From: JBGYPP01 sp041838515 | GTDB lineage: Bacteria > Bacillota > Clostridia > Lachnospirales > Lachnospiraceae | NCBI GenBank assembly: GCA_041838515.1 | Contig: JBGYPP010000093.1 | Span: 1-34,583 of the forward strand | Direction: 5' to 3' | Length of the DNA stretch: 34,583 nt | Shown here: piece by piece, positions 1 through 7,536 of the stretch | How the letters are laid out: each line of letters begins with the position of its first letter | Position numbering within the stretch: the stretch's first letter is position 1 | Translations under genes and position numbers: made by a program | Notes under the pieces: model-generated | Database searches by the model: none | The model's input: the letters and a program-made list of their open reading frames with translations, nothing else | What the model was told of the DNA's origin: nothing

Positions 1-139
1 GGCTGATTACATTAACTACTACAATAACGAGCGCATCCAGGCAAAAACAAAGTGGATGCCACCTGCAAAGTACAGAACGGCATCCACCTGTTGAGCCTCG
101 ATCATAAATCAATGTGTCCAGGGAACTGGGTACATATCA
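1..139 (+). mobile_element. 3' end of an IS3-family insertion sequence (truncated by window edge)
   Basis: The first 94 bases encode the last residues of an IS3-type transposase. They are followed by a short non-coding tail ending in TATCA at 135-139. IS3-family elements end in CA, and the stretch 115-139 has the look of their right inverted repeat, so I infer the element boundary near 139. The left end and any target duplication lie outside the window. Whether the element is complete upstream cannot be told. It sits about 185 bp upstream of the DUF368 gene and reads toward it. Confidence 0.55.
2..94 (+). CDS. IS3-family transposase, C-terminal fragment (partial at window start)
   Basis: The open frame enters from the left edge and stops at TGA 92-94. 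Its 30 visible residues contain YINYYNNERIQAKTKWMPP. This is the characteristic end of the IS3/IS150 OrfB integrase-core (DDE) transposase, where the YNxxRIQ segment follows the catalytic glutamate region. The protein would cut and join transposon ends. The catalytic residues lie upstream of the window, so activity cannot be judged. No other transposase sequence is seen in the window. Confidence 0.75.
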   Translation, partial: ADYINYYNNERIQAKTKWMPPAKYRTASTC

Positions 140-256
140 AACTTAGTTAGTGCGACAGCCCCTTTTCCTTGTTGGTGTCAGTATGGGTATTGCTTGAGAA
201 AATGTCCGGAAATCAAAAGCGGATCTGGCCATATACCATGGGGGTAGGCACCTGTC

Positions 257-286
257 TAGACGGCGGCTGGGAAATTGTGCTACAAT
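257..286 (+). promoter_or_regulatory. Possible sigma-A promoter for the DUF368 gene
   Basis: TAGACG (257-262) and TACAAT (281-286) are separated by 18 bp, giving a moderate match to a sigma-A promoter. A start near 293 would lead into the gene at 324. The -10 box lies in a small inverted repeat, AATTGT (273-278) and ACAATT (282-287), which could be an operator or chance. The rest of 140-323 shows no gene. Confidence 0.35.
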
Positions 287-323
287 TAGCCACGCTGGAC
301 AGAGGAGTCCGGAGAAAGGATGG

Positions 324-1229
324 TTGATAGTGGCGAAGAATCAAAGGGAAAAGGAAAGGCCGGAGGGAAGCGGCTGGATGGATGGAGGAAAAAGCGTTTT
401 ACAGGGCATAGTCATAGGTATAGCCAATATCATACCCGGGGTCAGCGGCGGCACTATGATGGTGTCCATGGGCATATATGACAAGCTTATCCATGCCATT
501 ACCCATCTCTTTTCTGAGTGGAAACAGAGTCTGCTCTTTCTGGCGCCCATAGGCCTGGGCATGGTGCTGGCACTGGTAGGCGGCGCCTTTGGCATAGAAT
601 TCTTGTTTCTGCATTATCCCGTGCAGACCACATTGCTGTTTATTGGTTTGATCCTGGGAGGTTTTCCGCCGGTCTGGGCTAAGGTCAAAGGGCAAAAGTT
701 TTGCCTATCCCATGCATTGTGCCTGCTGGGTTTTTTTGCCCTGGTGGCCGGCATGGCCATATTTGGCAATAGCGAGGGTGCGGCGGCTGATGTGCGTTTT
801 AGTCTGATCAATGTGATCCTTCTGTTCTTTGTGGGGCTGATCGCCTCGGCCACCATGGTCATACCCGGAGTCAGCGGATCTATGGTATTGCTGCTTCTTG
901 GATATTACAAGCCTATCATCGGTTCCATCAGTTCCTTTATCAAGGCTGCCCTGGCCATGGATGTGCCGGGCATAATGGCCGGTATAGGTGTGTTGGCCCC
1001 CTTTGCGCTGGGTATGGCAGCCGGCATATTTCTGATAGCCCGTCTGATGGAAGTCCTGTTCAGCCGTTATCCCTTGCAGGCGTACTGGAGCATACTGGGT
1101 TTGCTGGCGGCCTCGCCGGTGGCAATATGGGTTTTGGGGGATTTTCCCGCCATAGGCTGGGTACAGATTTTGACCGGTTTGCTGGCCTTTGGCCTGGGCT
1201 TTTTTGTGGCCCGGCGCCTGGGAGATTGA
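324..1229 (+). CDS. DUF368 family membrane protein (putative polyprenyl-phosphate translocase family)
   Basis: The protein is up to 301 residues with about eight hydrophobic segments. It carries the family hallmark GIANIIPGVSGGTM near the N terminus, repeated in degenerate form as TMVIPGVSGSMVLLLLGYY in the second half. This internal repeat is typical of DUF368. Members of this family have been implicated in recycling undecaprenyl phosphate across the membrane; applying that here is inference. The start is uncertain. TTG 324 and GTG 330 lie behind GGAGAAAGGA (311-320). ATG 378 lies behind GGAGGG (362-367) and would give the short N terminus usual in the family. The methyltransferase gene begins one base after the stop, so the two are probably co-transcribed. 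Confidence 0.85.
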   Translation: MIVAKNQREKERPEGSGWMDGGKSVLQGIVIGIANIIPGVSGGTMMVSMGIYDKLIHAITHLFSEWKQSLLFLAPIGLGMVLALVGGAFGIEFLFLHYPVQTTLLFIGLILGGFPPVWAKVKGQKFCLSHALCLLGFFALVAGMAIFGNSEGAAADVRFSLINVILLFFVGLIASATMVIPGVSGSMVLLLLGYYKPIIGSISSFIKAALAMDVPGIMAGIGVLAPFALGMAAGIFLIARLMEVLFSRYPLQAYWSILGLLAASPVAIWVLGDFPAIGWVQILTGLLAFGLGFFVARRLGD

Positions 1230-1230
1230 C

Positions 1231-2073
1231 ATGGAAGAGGGCAGGGGGACTTACAGGCCCTATGAGGCCTTTGCGCATTTGTATGAGCTGTTTATGGATC
1301 AGGTCCCCTATGGTCTGTGGAAGGATATGGTGCTGGAACAAATCCGCCTCCACGGAGTGAGCCGTCCCAAGGGGATATCCTCCCCGAAAGGGGAGGAGGC
1401 TACCAGCCGAGAGGGATGGTCGGAGGAGAGGGATCTGATTGTAGATCTGGCCTGCGGCACCGGTACCTTTTGCCGTATGCTCGCTCTGGAAGGGTACGAC
1501 TGCATGGGCGTGGATGTGTCGGAGGAGATGCTGGAGGTGGCCAGAAACCATGCCGAGGATCCGGGGGATATCTGGTATCTCTGCCAGGATATGCGGCAGC
1601 TGGATCTCTTCGGCACGGCCGGCACCATAGTCTGCCTTTGCGATTCCTTGAATTATCTGTTGGAGGATGGGGAATTAGAACGGGTATTTGCCTTGGTGGA
1701 CAACTATTTGTACCCAGGAGGCCTGTTTATTTTTGACTGGAACACGCCTGCCAAATATCTCTCCATAGGCGACAGCACCATAGCGGAGAATAGGGAGGAA
1801 GCCGCCTTTATTTGGGAGAACCAATATGAGGAGGCCAGCCGCAGAAATCATTGTCTGCTGACCTTTTTTGTGTCCGAGGGAGAGGATATCTTTGGCCGCT
1901 GCCAGGAGGAGCATACCCAAAGGGCATATACCACCCAGGAGGTGGAGGCTGCACTGGAGGCGACGGGGCTGGAACTTTTGTGCATGCTGGATGGGGAGGG
2001 TGGCGGCCCCGCAAGCCTGGATAGCCAGCGGATACTGGCAGTGGCCAGGGAGAGAAAGAAGCAAAAACGCTGA
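1231..2073 (+). CDS. Class I SAM-dependent methyltransferase
   Basis: This 280-residue protein has a Rossmann-type SAM-binding motif I, VDLACGTGTF, at residues 71-80. An acidic strand-2 end follows in GVDVSEEMLEVA. The start ATG 1231 is chosen because it follows the upstream TGA almost directly and gives MEEGRGTYRPYEAFAHLYE, a usual N terminus for this class. The substrate cannot be deduced. Residues about 44-63 form a polar insert encoded by a palindromic DNA segment (see the repeat at 1362-1419), lying between the first helices and motif I. The end of the gene is part of a 60-bp degenerate tandem duplication. The next gene is hslO, a neighbour pair I recall from other Clostridia. Confidence 0.85.
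   Translation: MEEGRGTYRPYEAFAHLYELFMDQVPYGLWKDMVLEQIRLHGVSRPKGISSPKGEEATSREGWSEERDLIVDLACGTGTFCRMLALEGYDCMGVDVSEEMLEVARNHAEDPGDIWYLCQDMRQLDLFGTAGTIVCLCDSLNYLLEDGELERVFALVDNYLYPGGLFIFDWNTPAKYLSIGDSTIAENREEAAFIWENQYEEASRRNHCLLTFFVSEGEDIFGRCQEEHTQRAYTTQEVEAALEATGLELLCMLDGEGGGPASLDSQRILAVARERKKQKR
1362..1419. repeat. Palindromic insert-like element inside the methyltransferase gene
   Basis: TCCTCCCC (1378-1385) and GGGGAGGA (1390-1397) form a perfect 8-bp stem closed by a GAAA loop. It is flanked by an outer pair, CCGTCCC (1362-1368) and GGGATGG (1413-1419), that pairs with one wobble. The segment stays in frame and encodes a polar loop (about residues 44-63) just before the SAM motif. This resembles the short palindromic repeats scattered in clostridial genomes, but no second copy is visible here. 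Confidence 0.5.
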
Positions 2074-2160
2074 TGAAAGCTGTCTGCATCCATGGCGGCA
2101 GTGGCCAGGGAGAACAAGAGGCAAAAAAGCCGATAAGCGCCGCCTGCATCCACACTGGCG
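2041..2160. repeat. Degenerate 60-bp tandem duplication at the methyltransferase end
   Basis: The blocks 2041-2100 and 2101-2160 align with exact 60-bp spacing, and about three quarters of positions are identical by hand alignment. Both begin GTGGCCAGGGAGA and share CTGCATCCA near the end. The first copy holds the last codons and stop of the methyltransferase. The second is non-coding and forms most of the gap before hslO, so the duplication created spacer DNA between the two genes. Confidence 0.7.
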
Positions 2161-2188
2161 GGGCAGGCGGCAGGAGATGAGGTGGGGC

Positions 2189-3136
2189 ATGAAAGATGCT
2201 TTGTTAAGAGCCAGCGGCGGGGATGGCCAGGTGCGCGCCCTGGCTGTGCGCTGCGCGCAGGGGGTGGAACTGGCCAAAAACATTCATAACACCTCCCCCG
2301 TGGCCACGGCGGCACTGGGCAGGCTGCTGGCGGCCGGCTGGCTTTTGGCTGCGGGCATAAAGGAGGAAAAGGGGCTTTTGACCCTGCAGATCAAGGGGGA
2401 TGGCCCCATAGGCTCTCTGGTGGTGACGGCCTGGCCGGATGGGCGGGCCAAGGGGTATGCGGCCAGGCCCTTGGTGGATCTGCCGGCCAATGCCCGGGGC
2501 AAGCTGGATGTGGGCGGCGCCGTGGGCAGAGGAACGCTGTATGTCAGTCGGGATAGAGGCTTTGGCGAACCCTATCTGGGCCAGATCCAGCTGGTCAGCG
2601 GGGAGATAGCCGAGGATATCACGGCATACCTGGCGTATTCGGAGCAAAGTCCCGGCGCCGTGGGCCTGGGAGTGCTGCTGAACAAGGACAATACCATAAG
2701 GCAGGCCGGCGGATTTCTGGTGCAATTGATGCCGGATGCCACGGAGGAAACCATAGACAGGCTGGAGGCCAACCTGGCCGCGCTGCCTCCGGTAACCTCT
2801 ATGTTGGAGGAGGATGCCTCCTTGGAGTCTTTGCTGGGCCGGGTGCTGGAGGGTTTGCAGCCCCGATTTTATGGTGAATCTGATATCTGTTTTGCCTGTG
2901 ATTGCAGTCGGGAAAAGATGGAAAAGGCCCTGCTGGGCCTGGGGCCGGCAGAACTTCTCTCCATGGCAGAGGCTGGAGAGCCTGTGCATATGGGCTGTCA
3001 ATTCTGCCAAAGGGAGCATATCTTCTCCCGGGAGGATTTGTTGGCTCTGCGGAGTGAGGGCTGTCGGGCGGAGCCGGAGAAAGAGGCGGATTCGGCAGGC
3101 GAAAATACAAATTGCAAGTTTTATTGCGAAAAATAG
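2189..3136 (+). CDS. hslO: Hsp33 redox-regulated chaperone
   Basis: This 315-residue protein matches Hsp33, a cytosolic holdase that is activated when oxidation releases zinc from its C-terminal cysteines. The N-terminal domain (MKDALLRASG, then NTSPVATAALGR) and the central GGFLVQLMP segment are characteristic. The zinc ligands appear as C237-x-C239 and C270-xx-C273. Further cysteines, C234, C292, C309 and C313, are extra to the usual four. The start ATG 2189 gives the family N terminus and lies six bases after GAGG (2179-2182); an in-frame ATG at 2177 is a weaker alternative. It follows the methyltransferase gene after the duplicated spacer and is probably in the same transcript. Confidence 0.95.
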   Translation: MKDALLRASGGDGQVRALAVRCAQGVELAKNIHNTSPVATAALGRLLAAGWLLAAGIKEEKGLLTLQIKGDGPIGSLVVTAWPDGRAKGYAARPLVDLPANARGKLDVGGAVGRGTLYVSRDRGFGEPYLGQIQLVSGEIAEDITAYLAYSEQSPGAVGLGVLLNKDNTIRQAGGFLVQLMPDATEETIDRLEANLAALPPVTSMLEEDASLESLLGRVLEGLQPRFYGESDICFACDCSREKMEKALLGLGPAELLSMAEAGEPVHMGCQFCQREHIFSREDLLALRSEGCRAEPEKEADSAGENTNCKFYCEK

Positions 3137-3350
3137 CTGGCGGATTTCCTTAGGTTTTTAGGGATTTTTTCTATTTTCCAGGACAGGGAATGGGGATATT
3201 GGGGGCAGATGTTTTGCTAGTTGCAGGTTTTCTTGCGTTCTCTCTTTCGTATATTCTAGGCTGGGCAGCCCTTGCTCTCTGCCGGAGGCGTGGGGATATG
3301 GAAGAGGGGCGGCAATACCCCCGGCCGCTGGCCGGGAGCAGGAGGGTTTT

Positions 3351-5699
3351 ATGCGGGGAGGCAGGTGGCGTATATGGCAGAGCAGGCAGCCGGGAGGGCG
3401 GATGGCCGGGTATGCCAGTGAGGGGCAGGAGGCCGATCCAGATGGCGAAGGCAGGAACAGTCTGCGCCAGGCCATATCCAGGGCCAAGGGCCAGGGGGTG
3501 GGCTGGAGTTTTCTTGCGCTGATCTGCCTGCTGTTGGCCGTGGCCAGCCTGCTGCGGCCACCTATGCTGGATCTGAGCCTTTCTACGCCCATCACCCAGG
3601 GAGGGTGGAATTACCTGCCCCCAGGCCGGTATACGGTAGCGGCCTATTATCAAAATTCCCCCAAGGGCAATATGCTGCTGGCGGCCACCACCCAGGCCAC
3701 CGGGGAGGACAATGTGGCCTGGGTGGAGTATTTCCGGGGGGAGCTGCCGGAGGGTACAGGCGTATGGGAGGCGGAGTTTGCGCTGGAGGAGGGGGTGCGG
3801 GGGCTGTGGTGGCATACCGGCGCCGAGGCCCATCTTTCCATGGGAGACGCCCAGACCATACTCTATAGGGTGCATATACGGGGCCTGGAACCCTTTGCCA
3901 CGGACCACTGGTTTTTGTTTTGCCTTTGGCTGCTGGCCGGGGGGATATGCCTGCTGCAGGCGCTGGGGCTGGGATTGAAGCGGCCCTTGCTGCACCTGGC
4001 CATGGTGGGCGGGGCTTTCTTGCTGACCCTGCCGCTGTGGAATGATTTCCTGCCGGAGGGCCATGACCTGGCATTTCATCTGGCGCGTTTGGAAAATCTC
4101 TACCAGGGCATGGCTGCCGGGCATTTTCCCGTCTATATAGGGCCGGTGCAGATGCAGGGCTATGGATATCTGACCAATGTGTTCTACCCCTATATCTGGC
4201 TCCTGCCCGGGGTATTGTTCCGGGGGCTGGGGGTGAGCCTGATGCTCTCGTACAAATTATTGATATTTTTGTATCATTTGGCGGCGGGGTATATGGCTTA
4301 CTACAGCCTGCTGGCCATGTCCGGAAAAAGGCTGACGGCCTCCATAGGCGCTTTTTTGTATCTTTTTGCCTCGTACCGCCTGCTCAATGCCTATTCCCGG
4401 GCGGCGCTGGGGGAGCTGTGCGCCATGGTATTCTTTCCTCTGGTGATCTGGGGCGCCCATGCGCTGATGTCCGGCAGGTGGAGGCGTTTTCCCATCCTGG
4501 CCATGGGTTTGGCCGGGGTCATGCTCTCCCATATACTGTCGCTGGAGATGGCGCTGCTTTTTTTTGCCCTGGCTGGCCTGCTCTGGTTCTTGTTTGTGCC
4601 GGTGGAGAAAAAATGGCTGTGCGCAGGCGGTTTTTTGGCCGCCGGCGGCCTGGCCCTGGCGCTGGGCGCCTTTTTTGTCATTCCCTTTCTCCGGTACTTT
4701 GACGAGAACTTTTTTGTCAAATCCATGGAGGTGGATTTGGACATATCGGCTCTGTACTTCTCCCAGGCATTTGCCCTCTTTCCTCCGGGATCCGGATGGA
4801 ATCAGGTGAGAAATAACACCTTTGGGGAGATGCCCCTCAGCTTGGGCTTTGGCCTGCTGCTGGGACTGGCGCTGTTTTTGGCCATGCTGGTGCTGGAGGG
4901 CAGGCCTGGGTGGCGAGGGTGGAAATCCGCCATGGCACAGTTCGTTCTGGCTCTGCTGGCCCTGCTGGCAGCCTCCTGGATGATGCCCTGGGATAAGTGG
5001 CTGGAGCTGTCTTTGGTGGAGAGGGTGTTTGCGCCCTTTCAATTCCCCTGGCGGCTGTTGGCCCCGGCAACGGCCCTGTGTCTGCTGCCTGCCAGCCTGG
5101 GTTTTACCTGGCTCTGGGAGCAGAGGGAGGCGGCCGCCAAGGCGGCGGCGGTTCTGGGACTGGGGCTTGTCCTGGCCTCGGCCATGTATTATTTGGACAG
5201 CCTGGCCCAGGGGATGAGCGCCTATGATCTGCTGGGCAGCCAGGCCCAGATCCAGGGTCTGGACAGCGGGGATGCGCTGTATCTCTTCGCCGGCCATGAG
5301 CATTATGCATATCCCCGGGACAGGGCCAAGGTCTATGTGCTGGGAGAGGCCAAGGCAGAGTTTTCCGGCTACCGCCGCTGGGCGCCGGATTTGGAGGTGG
5401 ATGTAGAGATAGTGGAATACCATCCGGAGGCCTTTTTGGTATTTCCTCTGTATTATTATCCGGGATATGAGATATGGCTGGATGGGGAGCCGTTGGAGGT
5501 ACACTCCCGGGAGGCTGAGGGTATGCCGGGGCTGCTGGCCTGTCCCCTGCCAGCCCGGGGAGGGCATATAGAGGTGCGCTATGGCATCCCCTGGTATTAT
5601 CACGCCGCCAACGTCCTGTCTTTGGCGGCCTTGGCGACGCTAGGCGGTTTGCTGGCCTGGGAGCGGCGCGGATGGCTGTGGAGAAGGAGGCAAAAATGA
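3351..5699 (+). CDS. Large polytopic membrane protein, GT-C / PTPS-related type
   Basis: This 782-residue protein has one hydrophobic segment near residue 50, then a soluble beta-rich stretch (about 70-185). About ten membrane spans follow (about 190-600), and then a C-terminal soluble domain and a last span near 755-775. The loop GHDLAFHLARLENLYQGMAAG (first residues near 235) and the following GYGYLTNVFYPY resemble the membrane family labelled 6-pyruvoyl-tetrahydropterin-synthase-related. That label is misleading, since the fold is that of GT-C glycosyltransferases using lipid-linked sugars. The donor and acceptor are unknown. The start ATG 3351 has AGGAGGG at 3340-3346. The stop overlaps the dapF start (ATGA), so the two genes are translationally coupled even though their functions look unrelated. 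Confidence 0.75.
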   Translation: MRGGRWRIWQSRQPGGRMAGYASEGQEADPDGEGRNSLRQAISRAKGQGVGWSFLALICLLLAVASLLRPPMLDLSLSTPITQGGWNYLPPGRYTVAAYYQNSPKGNMLLAATTQATGEDNVAWVEYFRGELPEGTGVWEAEFALEEGVRGLWWHTGAEAHLSMGDAQTILYRVHIRGLEPFATDHWFLFCLWLLAGGICLLQALGLGLKRPLLHLAMVGGAFLLTLPLWNDFLPEGHDLAFHLARLENLYQGMAAGHFPVYIGPVQMQGYGYLTNVFYPYIWLLPGVLFRGLGVSLMLSYKLLIFLYHLAAGYMAYYSLLAMSGKRLTASIGAFLYLFASYRLLNAYSRAALGELCAMVFFPLVIWGAHALMSGRWRRFPILAMGLAGVMLSHILSLEMALLFFALAGLLWFLFVPVEKKWLCAGGFLAAGGLALALGAFFVIPFLRYFDENFFVKSMEVDLDISALYFSQAFALFPPGSGWNQVRNNTFGEMPLSLGFGLLLGLALFLAMLVLEGRPGWRGWKSAMAQFVLALLALLAASWMMPWDKWLELSLVERVFAPFQFPWRLLAPATALCLLPASLGFTWLWEQREAAAKAAAVLGLGLVLASAMYYLDSLAQGMSAYDLLGSQAQIQGLDSGDALYLFAGHEHYAYPRDRAKVYVLGEAKAEFSGYRRWAPDLEVDVEIVEYHPEAFLVFPLYYYPGYEIWLDGEPLEVHSREAEGMPGLLACPLPARGGHIEVRYGIPWYYHAANVLSLAALATLGGLLAWERRGWLWRRRQK

Positions 5700-6532
5700 G
5701 ATTGGAATTTACCAAAATGCAGGGCTGCGGCAATGATTATGTATATGTAAACGGCATGGCCCATGCCGTGCCCAAGGAGGAGAGGCCGGCGCTGGCCCGG
5801 CGGATCAGCGACAGGCATTTCGGCGTAGGCTCTGACGGCCTGATCTTTATCGATGCCGCGCAGGGTGCGGATTTTACCATGGATATGTACAATGCCGACG
5901 GCAGTTCTTCCCCCATGTGCGGCAATGGCATACGCTGCGTGGGCAAGTATGTGTATGACAAGGGTCTGACCGGCAAAACCCGCTTGGATATACTGAGCGG
6001 CGGCGCCCATAAGGAGCTGGAGCTGCGGCTGGAGGGGGGGATGGTCAAGAGCGTGCGCGTGGATATGGGCGCGCCCATACTGGAGCCGGCCTCCATACCC
6101 CTGTTATGGCCGGGGGAGTCCATGGTAGCGCAGCCTGTGTCCGTGGGAGGCCGGGAATATGCTATGACGGCGGTATCTATGGGCAATCCCCACGCCGTGA
6201 TCTTTTTGGATAATGTGGCGGATTTGGATTTGGCAGCCATAGGTCCCGCTTTCGAGCATCTGGATATCTTCCCCCAGAGGACCAATACGGAATTTGTCAA
6301 AATAGTCAACAGAGGTCTGGTGGAGATGCGGGTCTGGGAGAGGGGGTCCGGGGAAACCCTGGCCTGCGGCACGGGGGCCTGCGCCGTTGCAGTGGCCGGC
6401 GCGCTCTGCGGCTTGACCGACCCCGGAATTACTGTTAGACTTTTAGGCGGCGAGTTGGACATTACCTGGGATGGGCATGTGTTTATGGAGGGGCCGGCCA
6501 GGACGGTATTTGAAGGGGTGTGGATAGATTGA
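5696..6532 (+). CDS. dapF: Diaminopimelate epimerase
   Basis: This 278-residue cytosolic enzyme interconverts LL- and meso-diaminopimelate, feeding both lysine and peptidoglycan synthesis. The two catalytic cysteines are visible as C75 in MCGNGIRC and C224 in ACGTGACA. The N-terminal FTKMQGCGNDYVYV is the family signature. The length is normal for the family. The start ATG 5696 has AAGGAGG eight bases upstream and overlaps the stop of the preceding membrane-protein gene. Its own stop overlaps the likely TTG start of potA, so it forms one continuous transcript with the polyamine transporter genes. Confidence 0.96.
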   Translation: MRLEFTKMQGCGNDYVYVNGMAHAVPKEERPALARRISDRHFGVGSDGLIFIDAAQGADFTMDMYNADGSSSPMCGNGIRCVGKYVYDKGLTGKTRLDILSGGAHKELELRLEGGMVKSVRVDMGAPILEPASIPLLWPGESMVAQPVSVGGREYAMTAVSMGNPHAVIFLDNVADLDLAAIGPAFEHLDIFPQRTNTEFVKIVNRGLVEMRVWERGSGETLACGTGACAVAVAGALCGLTDPGITVRLLGGELDITWDGHVFMEGPARTVFEGVWID

Positions 6533-7524
6533 GCAAAGATCAGAGCCTGCTCTCCTTGCAGGGCCTATCCAAGGCCTTTGGCAAGACGGGAGTGCTGAAG
6601 AACGTGAGTTTGGACATAGCCGCCGGCGAGTTTATCACCCTGCTGGGGGCCTCCGGCTGCGGCAAGACCACCACCCTGCGCATTATCGCCGGGCTGGAGA
6701 GTCCGGATGCGGGCAGTGTGCTGCTGGATGGCCAGGACATCACCCATTTGGAGCCCAACAGGCGCAATGTCAATACGGTATTCCAAAATTATGCGCTGTT
6801 CCCCTATATGACGGTGGCGGACAATATATCCTACGGCCTGCGCATACGGGGAGTGGTCAAGGACAGCATACGCAGGCAGGTGGGGGAAATGCTGGATCTG
6901 GTACAGCTGCCGGGGTTTGAAAAGCGGTATCCGGACCAGCTCTCGGGGGGGCAGAGGCAGAGGGTGGCCATAGCCAGGGCCTTGATCAACCGGCCCCAGG
7001 TGCTGCTGCTGGATGAACCCCTGGGCGCATTGGATTTAAAATTGCGGAGGCAAATGCAATGGGAGTTGAAGCGCCTGCAAAAGCAGCTGGGTCTGACCTT
7101 TATTTATATCACCCATGACCAGGAGGAGGCCCTCAACATGTCCGACCGCATAGCCGTTATGCATGAGGGAGTTCTGGAGCAGGTGGGAACGCCCAACGAT
7201 GTGTACTACCGGCCGGAGACCTGCTATGTGGCCAGTTTTGTGGGGGATGCCAATATCCTCCGCTGGGAGGGCGGGGATTACGCCCTGCGGGGGGAAAATC
7301 TGCTCTTTGGCCAGGAGGGCTGCCATCTGCCGGCCACGGTGGCGGAAAAGACTTTTGCTGGCGGCCAGCTGCGCATACATTTTGTTCTGGAGGACGGCCA
7401 GTCGCTTTGGGCCGGCCGATTTGGCCTGGATGTGGATTTGGGCCTGGGAGATAGAGCCATGGTGGGCTGGAAGCCGGAATCTCTGGTTCCCATACGCTGT
7501 GAGAAAAACTGGCAAAAAGCCTAG
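6529..7524 (+). CDS. potA: Spermidine/putrescine ABC transporter ATP-binding protein
   Basis: This is the ATPase of a polyamine importer. It has Walker A GASGCGKTT, Q-loop FQNYALFPYM, signature LSGGQRQR, Walker B LLLDEPLGALD and the switch histidine in THDQEEA. A C-terminal beta domain of about 95 residues follows, as in PotA/MalK-type subunits. I prefer TTG 6529, since AAGGGG (6513-6518) is ten bases upstream and it overlaps the dapF stop. GTG 6520 in the same frame is possible but too close to that site. The protein is 331 residues. The order potA-potB-potC-potD is the standard operon order, which supports the polyamine assignment; related importers of other small cations cannot be fully excluded. 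Confidence 0.92.
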   Translation: MSKDQSLLSLQGLSKAFGKTGVLKNVSLDIAAGEFITLLGASGCGKTTTLRIIAGLESPDAGSVLLDGQDITHLEPNRRNVNTVFQNYALFPYMTVADNISYGLRIRGVVKDSIRRQVGEMLDLVQLPGFEKRYPDQLSGGQRQRVAIARALINRPQVLLLDEPLGALDLKLRRQMQWELKRLQKQLGLTFIYITHDQEEALNMSDRIAVMHEGVLEQVGTPNDVYYRPETCYVASFVGDANILRWEGGDYALRGENLLFGQEGCHLPATVAEKTFAGGQLRIHFVLEDGQSLWAGRFGLDVDLGLGDRAMVGWKPESLVPIRCEKNWQKA

Positions 7525-7536
7525 GGAGGAGGCGCC

